NCBI GenBank assembly: GCA_000245075.1
Contig: JH599958.1
Location: 15,173-79,172, forward strand
Origin: Acetobacteraceae bacterium AT-5844
GTDB taxonomy: Bacteria > Pseudomonadota > Alphaproteobacteria > Acetobacterales > Acetobacteraceae
Reading direction: 5' to 3'
DNA: 64,000 nucleotides
Under the pieces are notes generated by a model that saw nothing but the letters and a program-made list of their open reading frames with translations, was not told where the DNA came from and did no database searches. The translations under genes and the position numbers were made by a program. Of the stretch, positions 1 through 8,708 are shown piece by piece (the stretch's first letter is position 1; each line of letters opens with the position of its first letter).

Positions 1-55
1 GGGGGGGGGGGGGCCGCGCGCCGCAGAGGAATGCGAGGGTTGCAGCCCGCGCCGT

Positions 56-76
56 TGCCGGGCATCGAGCCCGGCA
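56..76. terminator. Hairpin near the left edge, possible terminator of an upstream gene
   Basis: A perfect inverted repeat (GCCGGGC at 57-63 and GCCCGGC at 69-75, plus a closing T-A pair at 56/76) encloses a 5-base loop. No T-run follows, so it is only a candidate terminator of a gene lying left of the window. Confidence 0.35.
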
Positions 77-182
77 TCAACAGAAGCGGATCTTCACACC
101 ATTCATGCAGATGACCTCTGCCTGACATCCAATCTTCTTCATGCCCCCGTATTGGCACCCGGCACCTAACCAGGGACGTCAT

Positions 183-3100
183 ATGTCGGGCAGCTACACT
201 CTCCAGATTCTCCACGGTTCGGATTTCGAGGGCGGCCTTGCTGCCACCTCCCGCGCGGACCGCTTCGCGGCCATCGTGGACAAGCTGGAAGATCAGGTCA
301 CCAACAGCATCACGCTCTCGGCGGGCGATAACTTCATCCCCTCCCCCTTTAGCGCCGCATCGGCCGACCCCGCCGTGCGGGAGGCATTTCAAGCCTTCTA
401 TGCCTGGCTGCTGGACGTGCCTGTGGAGAGCCTGGGCGGCCTGCGTGAAGCGGCGGCACGCGTGGATATGGCCATCCTGAACGGCATTGGCGTACAAGCC
501 AGCACCATCGGCAACCATGAGTTTGATTTCGGGCCGAACACCTTTGCCGACGCGCTGGATTTCATCGCCAGCGGCAGCACGGCCAGCTCGATCGGCGCCA
601 TGTTCCCGTATCTGAGCGCGAATCTGGACTTCTCCGGCGATAGCGCCATGCGCAACCTCTTCACCGAGGCCCTGCGCGACGCCGCGAGCTACGGCACCAC
701 CGCCGCTGACCTCGCCGACGCCGCGGCCATCGCGGCCGAAGCTGCCGACCAGCAGATCGCACCATGGACCACCATCGAGGAGAATGGCGAAACCATCGGC
801 GTCCTCGGCCTGACGACGCAGCTTGAAGAATCACTGTCCTCCACCGGCGGCGTCACCGTCAAGGACCCCGCCGGCGATGGCGGCGTGAACAACACGGACG
901 AGCTGGTGGCCATCATCCAGCCGCTCATCGATCAGATGACGGCGCAGGGCATCAACAAGATCGTGCTCCTGTCCCACCTGCAGCAGTATCAGCTGGAAGT
1001 GGAGCTGGCGGCGAAGCTCTCCGGCGTCGACGTCATCATTGCCGGCGGCAGTCACGCCATCTTCGCTGATGGCAACGACACGCTGCGCCCCGGCGACGCT
1101 GCTTCCGAGACCTATCCGGTCATCGTCAACGGCGCCGATGGCAAGCCCACCGCCATCGTCTCCACCTCCGGCGAATATTCCTATGTCGGCCGCCTCGTCG
1201 TCACCTTCGACGAGAACGGCGTCATCATCCCCGATAGCATCGATAACGCCCAGAGCGGCGCGATCGCGACCATCGATGAAAACGTGGCGGCGCTGTGGGG
1301 CAACGAGGATGCCTATGCTGACGGCACGCGCGGCGGCGAGGTGCGCAAGCTGACCGATTCCGTGCAGGAGGTGATCTCCGCGAAGGACGGAAATGTCTTC
1401 GGCAGCAGCAAGGTCTATCTGGAAGGCCGCCGCGCCGAGGTGCGTACTGAGCAAACCAACCTGGGCCAGCTCTCCGCCGACGCAAATCTGTATGTCGCCA
1501 AGCAGTTCGACAGCGAAGTCATGGTGTCCGTCAAGAATGGCGGCGGCATCCGCGCTGAAATCGGCAGCATCTCCGGGCAGCCTATCGCCGTGGAAGGCCC
1601 CACCGTTGCCAACCCCACGGCGGGCAAGCCGGAAGGCGGCGTGAGCCAGCTCGATATCGAGAATGCGCTGCGCTTCAACAACGCCCTCTCCGTCGTCACC
1701 ATCTCGGCGGAAGGCCTGGCGGTCATCCTGGAACACGCGGTGGCCGGCATCGCTCCGGGCAGCACGCCGGGAAGCTTCGGCCAGTTCAGCGGCATCGCCT
1801 TTACCTACGACCCGGATGCGACCGCCCAGGTGGTGAACGCGACCGGCGATGTGATCACCGCAGGCGCCCGTATCCAGAGCGCCGCCATCCTCAATGAGGA
1901 CGGCACGGTGGCCGATGAGCTGATCCGTGACGGCGAGCTGGTGGGCGACGCCGCGCGCGGCATCAAGCTGGTGACGCTGAGCTTCATGGTTGACGGCGGC
2001 GACAGCTATCCCTTCGCCAAGTATGTGACCGACCGCACGGACCTGCTGAACGACCCCGCCCTGGACGGCGGCCTCGCCAACTTCACTGGCGCCGGCAGCG
2101 AGCAGGATGCGATGGCCGAGTATATGGCCGCCTTCCACAGCGGCACCTTCCTGGCCTATGGCCAGCGTGACGTGGGGCCGGAAGGCGACGCGCTCGTGCA
2201 GAACCTCGCCATGCGCGACGGCGATGTCACGCAGGCGACGCTGCAGGCCACGGCGAACACGGCCCTGCAAGGCACTGCGGCCAACGAGCTGGTCGAGGGC
2301 AGCGCGGGCGACGACATTATCATCGCCAGCGCCGGGCGTGACACCGCGCGCGGCGGCACTGGCCTCGATGTGCTCGATTTCGGCATGGCTGCGCGGGGCA
2401 GCGGCGGCCTTCTGCTGGGGAGCAGCGCCGTCATCGATGGCTTCACCTGGGTGGACGAGGCCGTCGGCACGAGCACGACGCGCTTCACCGGCTTCGAGGA
2501 AGTTCGCTTCGCTGACGCCACGCTGACCTTCGACGGCCAGAGCATGGGCGCCATCGCCGGCTCCTTCTACGCTCTGCAGGAAGGCGGTCTGCACATCGTC
2601 GGCCAAAGCTACTGGGCCAGCACACAGGATGTGCAGGCGATGGCCTCGGCTTTCCTTGCCGCGCCGCAGAGTCTTGTCGCGGAGCTGGATGACGCGGGCT
2701 TCGTTGACACGCTCTACGACAAGCTGCTCGGCCGGGACGCAGAGGCCGAGGGCGCATCCTACTGGACCGGTCAGCTAGCCCAGGGCGGTGACCGCGCTTC
2801 CGTCCTCGCGCAGTTCGCCAGCTCCGCCGAGGCTGGCGACGTGCGCGACGCCGCCGCCGCGGGCGGGCTGATGGTGGTGAATTACGAGGCCCTGCTCGTG
2901 GGGCGCCTCTACGACGTAGTGCTCGACCGTGACGCGGATGTCGCGGGCTTCACCTACTGGACGGATGGCGAGAAGGCCGCCTCGGACATCGCGGAAGGCA
3001 TGCTCGCGTCGGATGAGTACCTGAATGGCGGCAACGGCGCACTGGATGACGCCGGCTTTGTCGCCGGCCTCTACCAGGATGCGCTGGGCCGCGCTGGCGA

Positions 3101-3239
3101 GGCGGAGGGCCTAGCCTTCTGGAGCAGCCAGCTTGCCGCCGGCATGTCGCGTGGCGAAGTGGTCGGCCGCTTCATTACCTCCGCCGAGGGCGATGCCGCG
3201 CTGGGGCAGCTGGCCGACCACGGGCTGGTGTTCGCCTGA
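183..3239 (+). CDS. Secreted 5'-nucleotidase/cyclic phosphodiesterase-like protein with DUF4214 repeats
   Basis: Predicted to hydrolyse phosphomonoesters (nucleotides) outside the cell. An N-terminal calcineurin-like metallophosphatase domain has LHGSDFEGG near residues 10-18, SAGDNF near 46-51, GNHEFD at 110-115 and later SHL and GGSHA motifs. The first motif is LHGSD rather than the usual LHTND. A 5'-nucleotidase C-terminal domain follows, with NLGQLSADA and NGGGIR. After a short RTX-like glycine/aspartate stretch come three repeats of DUF4214 type (LYDKLLGRDAEAEG, LYDVVLDRDADVAG, LYQDALGRAGEAEG). There is no N-terminal signal peptide, which with the RTX-like and DUF4214 tail suggests type I secretion (inference). 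I prefer the ATG at 183, giving 1018 aa, because AGGGA lies at the right distance (172-176). An in-frame ATG at 141 lacks one. No secretion genes are adjacent. Confidence 0.85.
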   Translation: MSGSYTLQILHGSDFEGGLAATSRADRFAAIVDKLEDQVTNSITLSAGDNFIPSPFSAASADPAVREAFQAFYAWLLDVPVESLGGLREAAARVDMAILNGIGVQASTIGNHEFDFGPNTFADALDFIASGSTASSIGAMFPYLSANLDFSGDSAMRNLFTEALRDAASYGTTAADLADAAAIAAEAADQQIAPWTTIEENGETIGVLGLTTQLEESLSSTGGVTVKDPAGDGGVNNTDELVAIIQPLIDQMTAQGINKIVLLSHLQQYQLEVELAAKLSGVDVIIAGGSHAIFADGNDTLRPGDAASETYPVIVNGADGKPTAIVSTSGEYSYVGRLVVTFDENGVIIPDSIDNAQSGAIATIDENVAALWGNEDAYADGTRGGEVRKLTDSVQEVISAKDGNVFGSSKVYLEGRRAEVRTEQTNLGQLSADANLYVAKQFDSEVMVSVKNGGGIRAEIGSISGQPIAVEGPTVANPTAGKPEGGVSQLDIENALRFNNALSVVTISAEGLAVILEHAVAGIAPGSTPGSFGQFSGIAFTYDPDATAQVVNATGDVITAGARIQSAAILNEDGTVADELIRDGELVGDAARGIKLVTLSFMVDGGDSYPFAKYVTDRTDLLNDPALDGGLANFTGAGSEQDAMAEYMAAFHSGTFLAYGQRDVGPEGDALVQNLAMRDGDVTQATLQATANTALQGTAANELVEGSAGDDIIIASAGRDTARGGTGLDVLDFGMAARGSGGLLLGSSAVIDGFTWVDEAVGTSTTRFTGFEEVRFADATLTFDGQSMGAIAGSFYALQEGGLHIVGQSYWASTQDVQAMASAFLAAPQSLVAELDDAGFVDTLYDKLLGRDAEAEGASYWTGQLAQGGDRASVLAQFASSAEAGDVRDAAAAGGLMVVNYEALLVGRLYDVVLDRDADVAGFTYWTDGEKAASDIAEGMLASDEYLNGGNGALDDAGFVAGLYQDALGRAGEAEGLAFWSSQLAAGMSRGEVVGRFITSAEGDAALGQLADHGLVFA

Positions 3240-3245
3240 GGAACA

Positions 3246-3308
3246 GGCGCCGCCTATCAGGCGGTGCCCCTCCCTTCTCCAGCACCCGGGCACCCGCGAG
3301 TGCCCGGG
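3246..3308 (+). terminator. Tandem hairpins after the nucleotidase gene
   Basis: Two hairpins follow the stop codon. The first pairs 3246-3255 with 3259-3268 (10 bp including one G-U, 3-base loop). The second pairs 3285-3293 with 3300-3308 (CCCGGGCAC / GTGCCCGGG, 9 bp, 6-base loop). A pyrimidine-rich stretch lies between them but there is no T-run after the second, so termination is likely but not classical. Confidence 0.5.
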
Positions 3309-3373
3309 CCTCCTGGGTAAGCGCTTGCCTACCCTGACCGAACGACCCCGATCAGGGGCAGCAAGGCATCGAC

Positions 3374-3529
3374 ATGACCGCGACCTATTTCCGTCTGCGT
3401 GACGGTAGCTTTCGCCAGGACTGGTCCGCCATCGGCCAGATCAGCGTCAACGATGACTGGGCCGGCGTAGCCTCCATCGAGGGTTTCGGTGAACCAATGG
3501 AGGCTTCCGGCCTCCGTGGAGGGCCTTGA
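3374..3529 (+). pseudogene. Gene stub: N-terminus of a secreted-protein family (ExeM/NucH or LTD-domain type)
   Basis: This short reading frame of 51 codons begins MTATYFRLRD and contains RQDWSAIGQISVNDDWAGV followed by ASIEGF. That resembles the conserved opening of large extracellular endonuclease/lamin-tail-domain proteins, which commonly read FSQDWS...ITVNDDWSGVPSIVG (family pattern from memory). After residue about 40 the resemblance ends, the frame runs out at a TGA, and nothing downstream continues the family in any frame. I read it as the 5' remnant of a deleted gene. The ribosome-binding site is weak. The neighbour is another large secreted phosphoesterase, so a secreted phosphatase/nuclease locus may have been eroded here. 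The rest of 3309-3733 shows nothing else I can support. Confidence 0.5.
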
Positions 3530-3733
3530 ACAGCAGGCGGCCGCCTGACGCCACTCTTTTTCTCCGGCGAGAACTCCACCGGGCGGCACCGGAGCTCCAT
3601 CCCTCCCCTCCGCACCAAAGGCCGGCGAGGGCGTCTTTCTATCGCTCGCCTCCCGGCCAGCTGGTGCGCTAAAACAGCAAAGCCGACCCAGCGGAAAGCT
3701 CGGGCGGCAGGAAACACAGGAAGGACAACCCGT

Positions 3734-4717
3734 ATGTCGCTCACCCGACGCGCCGCAGCTCGCGGCGTTCTCGGCGCCGCCACGCTCGGCCTGCTGCACG
3801 CTCCTGGCGCCAGGGCCCAGGCCGCCTGGCCAGAACGCACCGTCACCATCGTCGTGCCCTATCCGCCCGGCGGCTCGACCGACACGGTGGCACGCATCCT
3901 GGCGCAGCGTATGGCCAGCGATCTGGGCAAGCCCGTGGTGGTGGACAATCGCGCTGGAGCCGCCGGCACCGTTGGCGCCGCCGGAGTAGCGCGCGCGCGG
4001 CCGGACGGGCATACGCTGCTCTTCGCACCCGCGGGCGTCTATGCCATGGCGCCCCATCTGTACCAACTCCCCTATGATAACGACCGCGCCTTCAGCGGCG
4101 TCGGCCTCGTTGCCTCCATGCCAATGTTTCTGGCCGTATCGAAGGAACTTCCCGCACGTAACCTGCGCGAGCTCGTGGAGCTGGCGAAGGGCGGCCAGCG
4201 GATCGTCTTCGCCAATCCCGGCGCCGGTTCCTCCTCCCACCTCGCGGCGGAGCTGCTGATGCAGACAGCGGGCTTTGAAGTCTCGGATGTGGGATATCGG
4301 GGCGGCGCCCCCGCCGTACAGGCGGTAATGACGAACGAGGCGCAGATGATCATCATGGCGGCTTCAGGAGTGCTGCCGCAGATGCAATCCGGCGACGTGC
4401 GTGCACTGGCGGTGACGACGCGGGAACGCTCCACCTTCGCCCCCGATGTTCCCACCGTGGCCGAGGCTGGTTTCCCGGGCTACGAGGTGCCAGAGGAACT
4501 CGCGCTGCTGGCGCCTGCGGGCGTGCCGGAGGCTGTACTGAAGCAGATCAACGCCGCTGTTGCCGCCGCCATGAACGCGCCGGAGGTGCAGTCCAGCCTG
4601 AAGCCGCTGGCGGTGGTGCCGACTGTGACGCCAGCCGAGGCCTTCCCGGCCTATTTCACCGCTGAGAACGCGAAGTGGCGGGACGTGATCCGCAGCCGCA
4701 ACATCCGGGTGCAGTGA
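3734..4717 (+). CDS. Tripartite tricarboxylate transporter receptor (Bug/TctC family)
   Basis: Periplasmic solute-binding receptor of 327 aa. The N-terminus has paired arginines and a hydrophobic signal segment ending ARA before QAAWP. The mature part opens with the family pattern WPERTVTIVVPYPPGGSTDTVAR and continues with VVVDNRAGAAGTVG and ARPDGHTLLF, as in all Bug proteins. An AAGGA-type ribosome-binding site precedes the ATG. No TctA or TctB membrane partner is nearby, so it is an orphan receptor. The ligand cannot be deduced, though carboxylates are usual for the family. It stands alone between a gene-poor stretch and a convergent operon. Confidence 0.9.
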   Translation: MSLTRRAAARGVLGAATLGLLHAPGARAQAAWPERTVTIVVPYPPGGSTDTVARILAQRMASDLGKPVVVDNRAGAAGTVGAAGVARARPDGHTLLFAPAGVYAMAPHLYQLPYDNDRAFSGVGLVASMPMFLAVSKELPARNLRELVELAKGGQRIVFANPGAGSSSHLAAELLMQTAGFEVSDVGYRGGAPAVQAVMTNEAQMIIMAASGVLPQMQSGDVRALAVTTRERSTFAPDVPTVAEAGFPGYEVPEELALLAPAGVPEAVLKQINAAVAAAMNAPEVQSSLKPLAVVPTVTPAEAFPAYFTAENAKWRDVIRSRNIRVQ

Positions 4718-4724
4718 CAACAAC

Positions 4725-4754
4725 TGGCGGCAAGGGAGCCCTTCCCTGCCGCCA
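4725..4754. terminator. Bidirectional terminator hairpin between convergent genes
   Basis: TGGCGGCA (4725-4732) and GGGA (4734-4737) pair with TCCC (4743-4746) and TGCCGCCA (4747-4754), leaving one bulged A and a 5-base loop. It sits just after the Bug stop codon and 89 bases from the end of the convergent methyltransferase-like gene. Confidence 0.55.
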
Positions 4755-4842
4755 TTGCACCGCCAAACGACAAACGTATCAGCAAGCGAGCCCGTGTATT
4801 CAGCGTCCTGGGCACGCGAGTTCAACCAACGAGCCCGCCCCC

Positions 4843-5661
4843 TTAGCTCTCGCGTTGCGCGGTCCAGGCCTCCGCTCCGTCCACCTGGCCCGTCATCCGG
4901 TCCCCGCGCGCCTCCCCTACATAACGCCGGCCATCGGCGCTGAAGGAGATCTGGCGTCCCTGCATCCGTGCGTCGGAAATTTCGGTAGCGCGGCCATTGA
5001 GCGTGAGAGTTCCTGTCAGCATCTGGTAGGATTGCGTGAGCCGCAATTCCCCCCCGGCCATACGCCAGCGCCCTTCCACCTTCGCCGGAATGATCCACTT
5101 ATAGGCACGGCAGAAGCTGGTGCAATTCGGCTCGCCAGAGATTTGCTGGTCTGGCTCCCAGTTGCCCATCGTGAAGGTATTCGACACAACTCGCGTGCCG
5201 GGCTCCATGTCCAGCAGGATGGGCCGCAGCCGTTCATTCAGGGACTGAAGCAGAAACATCGTGACAACCGTGGCCCGTGAGAAATCGGACTGAAAAATAT
5301 CGCCCTGCGCGAAGGTCGCGCGCTCGCCCACACCTTCGGCCGCTGCGTTGCGGCGCGACAGCTCGACCAGATCCGGATTGAACTCGATACCATGCGCACG
5401 AAGGCCACGCTTGGCCGCCGCGATGACCGTGCGCCCGTCACCAGAACCGAGATCGACCAAATAATCCTGCGGAGTAACCTCGGCCATGTCGAGCATCTGC
5501 TCAACGAGCGCCGCCTGCGTGGGAACCCAGACAACATCCTTGCCCGGCTGGCCCACCGTCGGGGCATATGGCGTTGCTGTCGTGGCCTGCTGCGCCGAGA
5601 TGCCCTGCGCGGACAGGAGAGTCAGGGCACAAGCTGCTGCCAGGATCTGAAATTGCCTCAT
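4843..5661 (-). CDS. Exported class I SAM-dependent methyltransferase-like protein
   Basis: The chosen start gives 272 aa and a clear signal peptide (residues 1-23, ending ISA before QQATTA). A longer frame upstream lacks a sensible start and runs into the permease gene. The core is a Rossmann methyltransferase: motif I DLGSGDGR at 70-77, then HGIEFNPDLVELSRRNA, consistent with a SAM site, and a later PGTRVVSN strand. The last 80 residues form a beta-rich tail (GELRLTQSY, GTLTLNGR, GRRYVGEARG). The substrate is unknown. The odd point is a SAM-binding fold behind a secretion signal, since SAM is cytoplasmic. Homologues with the same layout exist in proteobacteria as far as I recall. The gene follows the APC permease on the same strand with a 22-base gap, so they probably share a transcript. 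Confidence 0.75.
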   Translation of the reverse strand: MRQFQILAAACALTLLSAQGISAQQATTATPYAPTVGQPGKDVVWVPTQAALVEQMLDMAEVTPQDYLVDLGSGDGRTVIAAAKRGLRAHGIEFNPDLVELSRRNAAAEGVGERATFAQGDIFQSDFSRATVVTMFLLQSLNERLRPILLDMEPGTRVVSNTFTMGNWEPDQQISGEPNCTSFCRAYKWIIPAKVEGRWRMAGGELRLTQSYQMLTGTLTLNGRATEISDARMQGRQISFSADGRRYVGEARGDRMTGQVDGAEAWTAQRES

Positions 5662-5683
5662 GGCGATTCTTCCGTCTCGAGGT

Positions 5684-7051
5684 TCAAGGAGAAAGCGTCT
5701 TCTCTGCCGCAGTTCCAGCGGCGCCGTCATCGGCTTCTGCGTCGCGGCGGCGGAACAGGAGAATGGGTGCGCCCACCGCGACCGCTGCCAGGCCAATCAG
5801 TGCTCCGGTTCCCGTATAGGCGATGCTGGAATGCAGCATGTAGAGACAGCTGAGGCAGAACAGTATCGGCGTGGCAGGGTAAAGGGGTACTTTGTAGGGG
5901 AGTGTCCGGTCTGGCTCGCGAAATCGCAGCACGAACAGCGCGAGCCCAGTTAGAAAGAGAAACGCCCAGAACACCGGCGCCGCGTAGTCAACCATGGCGC
6001 GGAATCCGTCCTGGGTAGCAGCGCCGAAGCAAACCAGCGCCAGCGATATGATCGCCTGCAGCACCAGCGCACGCGCCGGCGTCTGGCGCTGCGCGCTCCA
6101 CTGGCTCATTCCTGCTAGCCACGTTACATCGCGAGCCAGGGCCGATGCGGAGCGGGCGCCGGTAAAGATGGTTGCGTTCAATGTCGAGACCGCGGCGACG
6201 AGGATGCCTAGGCTGACCACTTTCGCGCCGCTCTCGCCCGCGACCATCCGCATCATGTCTGCCGCTACGACACCCGAACCGCGAAGGCCATCCAGGCCGA
6301 GTACCATGAGCAAGGCCAGGTTGACCGAGACATACACGGTTACCAGCACCACGGTCCCGATGAGGAAGACGCGGGCGATGTCGCGGGAAGCGTTCTTGAC
6401 CTCCCCGGCGAGGTAGGACGCCTCGTTCCAGCCTCCATATGTCAGCAGCACGAAGACAAGGGCGAGGCCAAGAGCGGCGGTTCCTGGCTCCGCGGACGGA
6501 ACTGGTATGATGGTCGTGCTTGAAAAAAACCCGAAGCCAATAATCGCCAGTATGATGCCGATCTCGAGCGCGGTTACCGCGATCTGCAGCCACTTGCTCT
6601 GGAACGTGCCGGCGATATTGACGGCAGTGAGGACCAGGATGGTAAGCGCTGCATAGATGGCCCCTCCATAAGGCCCGAGCGGCAGCAGCGTTGCCGCATA
6701 GTCACCCAGCACAAATGCCACGCCAGCGATGGCGCCGGTTTGGATTACCGAGGTGCGCGCCCAGCCAAACATCATGGCAACCGGCTGACCGTATGCTCGG
6801 GAGAGGAAATGATACTCGCCCCCGCTGTGAGGATGCGCAGCCGAAAGCTCAGCGTAACAGAGGGCTCCAACAAGCGTGACGAGACCGCCAAGAAGCCAGA
6901 CGCCAAGGAAGGCGACCTCGCTCTCAACATGAGCGGCCACCAATGATGGGGTGCGAAAGATGCCGATGCCAACGACAATTCCAACCAGGATGGCAACCGC
7001 ATCAAAAACCGAGAGATGGGCGCGGTGACTGGCGTCTGGGCGATGCAACAT
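5684..7051 (-). CDS. APC superfamily amino acid permease
   Basis: Integral inner-membrane transporter of 455 aa with about twelve hydrophobic segments. The first helix carries the family glycine-rich pattern VGIVVGIGIFRTP, and GGLVTLVGALCYAELSAAHPHSGGEYHFL matches the second helix and loop of APC permeases in the LAT/AAT branches. It probably exchanges or imports amino acids in a proton-coupled way, but the substrate cannot be read from sequence. A GGAG ribosome-binding site precedes the ATG. It is the first gene of a two-gene unit with the exported methyltransferase-like protein. A palindrome at 7143-7160 upstream may be an operator. Confidence 0.85.
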   Translation of the reverse strand: MLHRPDASHRAHLSVFDAVAILVGIVVGIGIFRTPSLVAAHVESEVAFLGVWLLGGLVTLVGALCYAELSAAHPHSGGEYHFLSRAYGQPVAMMFGWARTSVIQTGAIAGVAFVLGDYAATLLPLGPYGGAIYAALTILVLTAVNIAGTFQSKWLQIAVTALEIGIILAIIGFGFFSSTTIIPVPSAEPGTAALGLALVFVLLTYGGWNEASYLAGEVKNASRDIARVFLIGTVVLVTVYVSVNLALLMVLGLDGLRGSGVVAADMMRMVAGESGAKVVSLGILVAAVSTLNATIFTGARSASALARDVTWLAGMSQWSAQRQTPARALVLQAIISLALVCFGAATQDGFRAMVDYAAPVFWAFLFLTGLALFVLRFREPDRTLPYKVPLYPATPILFCLSCLYMLHSSIAYTGTGALIGLAAVAVGAPILLFRRRDAEADDGAAGTAAEKTLSP

Positions 7052-7674
7052 CGGATCTCCACGCTGTAGGGCCGAGACGCCTCGACACCACCTTCCTGAG
7101 TCAGGACCGGGGGATCGTTGGCATCCGACTCACGAGAATGAAAATGACAGAGTCGTCATTAAAGTCTCGCAGTGTCACATGTTCGGGGTGCTGCGCAACA
7201 ATGAGATGCAGGGAAGATCCATGAGGTCCGGAACTGTCTTATGACTATTCCCTCGCGCTGGACCTTGCCCCAGCCTATCGGATCATGAGCGGAGAGGGCT
7301 GACGGCCTGCCGGTGAAGGCCGAGCTCCAGGGGCCGTCTCTGGGAAACGGTGGCACGAGCCCCCTGTCGCCATCTGCATCTTGGATGCAGTTCGCAGCCG
7401 ATCTCATGATTCCGCTTAGATTCAGGGAATCTATCGAAGATTCACCGAATATCTTTTCGTGCAATGTTCGATGTAGGACTTCCAATGACCGGACGAGCCG
7501 CCTGTACGTGGTCAACCGGCCAGGCTGCGGTGGCAATATTTTGATACAATCGGCACTCCTCTTGGCACATCTCTGCGAAGCTCTGGTTCTAAGCTGATGT
7601 GGAGGAACCGCTGACTGCGGGCAGCATGTCAGGGACGGGCGGATCCGCCCCGTCTCCAACAGTAAGGGACCGTG
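7052..7674. other. 623-base intergenic region between divergent permease and cytochrome c genes
   Basis: Short open frames here show no family resemblance and no credible start signals. The centre (about 7400-7560) is visibly richer in A+T than the flanks. A palindrome lies at 7143-7160. A near-palindromic hairpin with GACGGGCGG at 7634-7642 lies 33 bases before the cytochrome gene. It should hold both promoters, but I cannot assign them. Confidence 0.6.
7143..7160. promoter_or_regulatory. Candidate operator upstream of the APC permease
   Basis: AATGAC and GTCATT form a perfect 6-bp inverted repeat with a 6-base spacer, 92 bases upstream of the permease ATG. The binding protein is unknown and no regulator gene is adjacent. 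Confidence 0.35.
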
Positions 7675-8046
7675 ATGCGAGCCTTGATTATCGTTGGCCT
7701 TTTCGCCGGCTTCGCCCTCGGGGCGGCCACGCCGGTTCACGCGCAAGAAGCCCCCGAAGGGGAGCGCCTGTTCCGCAGCCGCTGCGCCTCATGCCATGCG
7801 GTAGCGGCTGGACAGAATCGAATCGGCCCAACCCTGGCCGGCGTGTTTGGCCGCGCAGCCGGGAGCGTGGAAGGCGCCCGCTATTCCCAGGCGATGCGAG
7901 ACTCGGGAATTACATGGGACGATGAAAGCCTGGACCGCTACCTCGCAAATCCTCGCGGGACCGTCGCTGGCACAACCATGACAGTCGCGCTTGCCAACGG
8001 CGAACAGCGCGGTTCCATCATCGCCTACCTCAAGGCGCTGAACTGA
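7675..8046 (+). CDS. Monoheme c-type cytochrome (cytochrome c2-like)
   Basis: Periplasmic electron carrier of 123 aa with a signal peptide (cleavage near VHA/QE at 23/24), one heme-binding CASCH at 37-41 and a distal GTTMTVAL segment supplying the probable axial methionine. GERLFRSRCASCH and GPTLAGVFGR are typical of class I cytochrome c (Cyc1/c550 type). I chose the ATG at 7675 over the GTG at 7672 because AAGGGA is correctly spaced for it. It lies 187 bases before the molybdenum hydroxylase genes on the same strand and could accept electrons from them or from the downstream Sox proteins. Confidence 0.85.
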   Translation: MRALIIVGLFAGFALGAATPVHAQEAPEGERLFRSRCASCHAVAAGQNRIGPTLAGVFGRAAGSVEGARYSQAMRDSGITWDDESLDRYLANPRGTVAGTTMTVALANGEQRGSIIAYLKALN

Positions 8047-8233
8047 TCCGCATCTTGCGGCGCAACAACATCTGCCTCGGCCATCCTCGACATACTTTGC
8101 GACAATCTAGAGGCTGACAAACACACTTCTGCGACAGCCTCTCCATAACGTCGGCCTCGTAACGCCTTGCGGCTGCCGCTTGTCGGAGGATCGGACACGC
8201 CCGGCGCCGCCAAACCTGCCAAGGGAGCTGCGC

Positions 8234-8698
8234 ATGCCTCGTTTGACGATCAACGGCCAGTCTCGTGACGTGGATGTCGATCCGGACACTCCACTTCTGT
8301 GGGTGATTCGGGAGCAGATTGGACTGACCGGAACCAAGTTCGGCTGCGGCGTTGCCATGTGTGGTGCCTGCACCGTGCATATCGATGGCGTCGCCGCCCG
8401 GTCTTGCGGGATGCCCGTCAGCGCGGTCGAAGAATCGCAGAACATCGTGACCATCGAAGGGCTTTCACCGGATGGCAGCCACCCGGTGCAGAAGGCCTGG
8501 CTGGCGCACGACGTACCACAATGCGGATACTGCCAGCCCGGTATGATCATGGCCGCGGCCGCATTGCTGGCGCAGAACCCCAGGCCCAGCGACGAGGACA
8601 TCGATAGCGAGATTACCAACATCTGTCGCTGCGGCACCTATAATCGTGTGCGCGCCGCCATCCACACCGCCGCCAATGGCGGCACCCAAGCCGGCTGA
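8234..8698 (+). CDS. iorA: Molybdenum hydroxylase small subunit, 2x[2Fe-2S] (IorA type)
   Basis: Iron-sulfur subunit (154 aa) of a xanthine-oxidase-family enzyme. An N-terminal plant-type ferredoxin domain has C38, C43, C46 and C58 ([12 protein letters not shown]). The C-terminal helical domain has CGYCQPGM and CRCGTYNR for the second cluster. This layout is that of isoquinoline 1-oxidoreductase alpha and of the small subunit of periplasmic aldehyde dehydrogenases. It passes electrons from the molybdenum cofactor subunit encoded next to cytochrome c. AAGGGAG at 8221-8227 fixes the start at 8234. The following gene begins 11 bases after the stop codon. Confidence 0.88.
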   Translation: MPRLTINGQSRDVDVDPDTPLLWVIREQIGLTGTKFGCGVAMCGACTVHIDGVAARSCGMPVSAVEESQNIVTIEGLSPDGSHPVQKAWLAHDVPQCGYCQPGMIMAAAALLAQNPRPSDEDIDSEITNICRCGTYNRVRAAIHTAANGGTQAG

Positions 8699-8708
8699 GG
8701 AGGCGGAC

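Noticed and set aside
831-2606. 591-codon open frame on the minus strand inside the nucleotidase gene
   Set aside because: It is antisense to a gene with strong family motifs, and its translation is histidine/arginine/alanine-rich with no recognisable domain. High G+C genes commonly leave such frames open.
7159-7746. 195-codon minus-strand frame in the permease/cytochrome gap
   Set aside because: It overlaps the start of the cytochrome c gene, has no recognisable motif and no convincing start signal.
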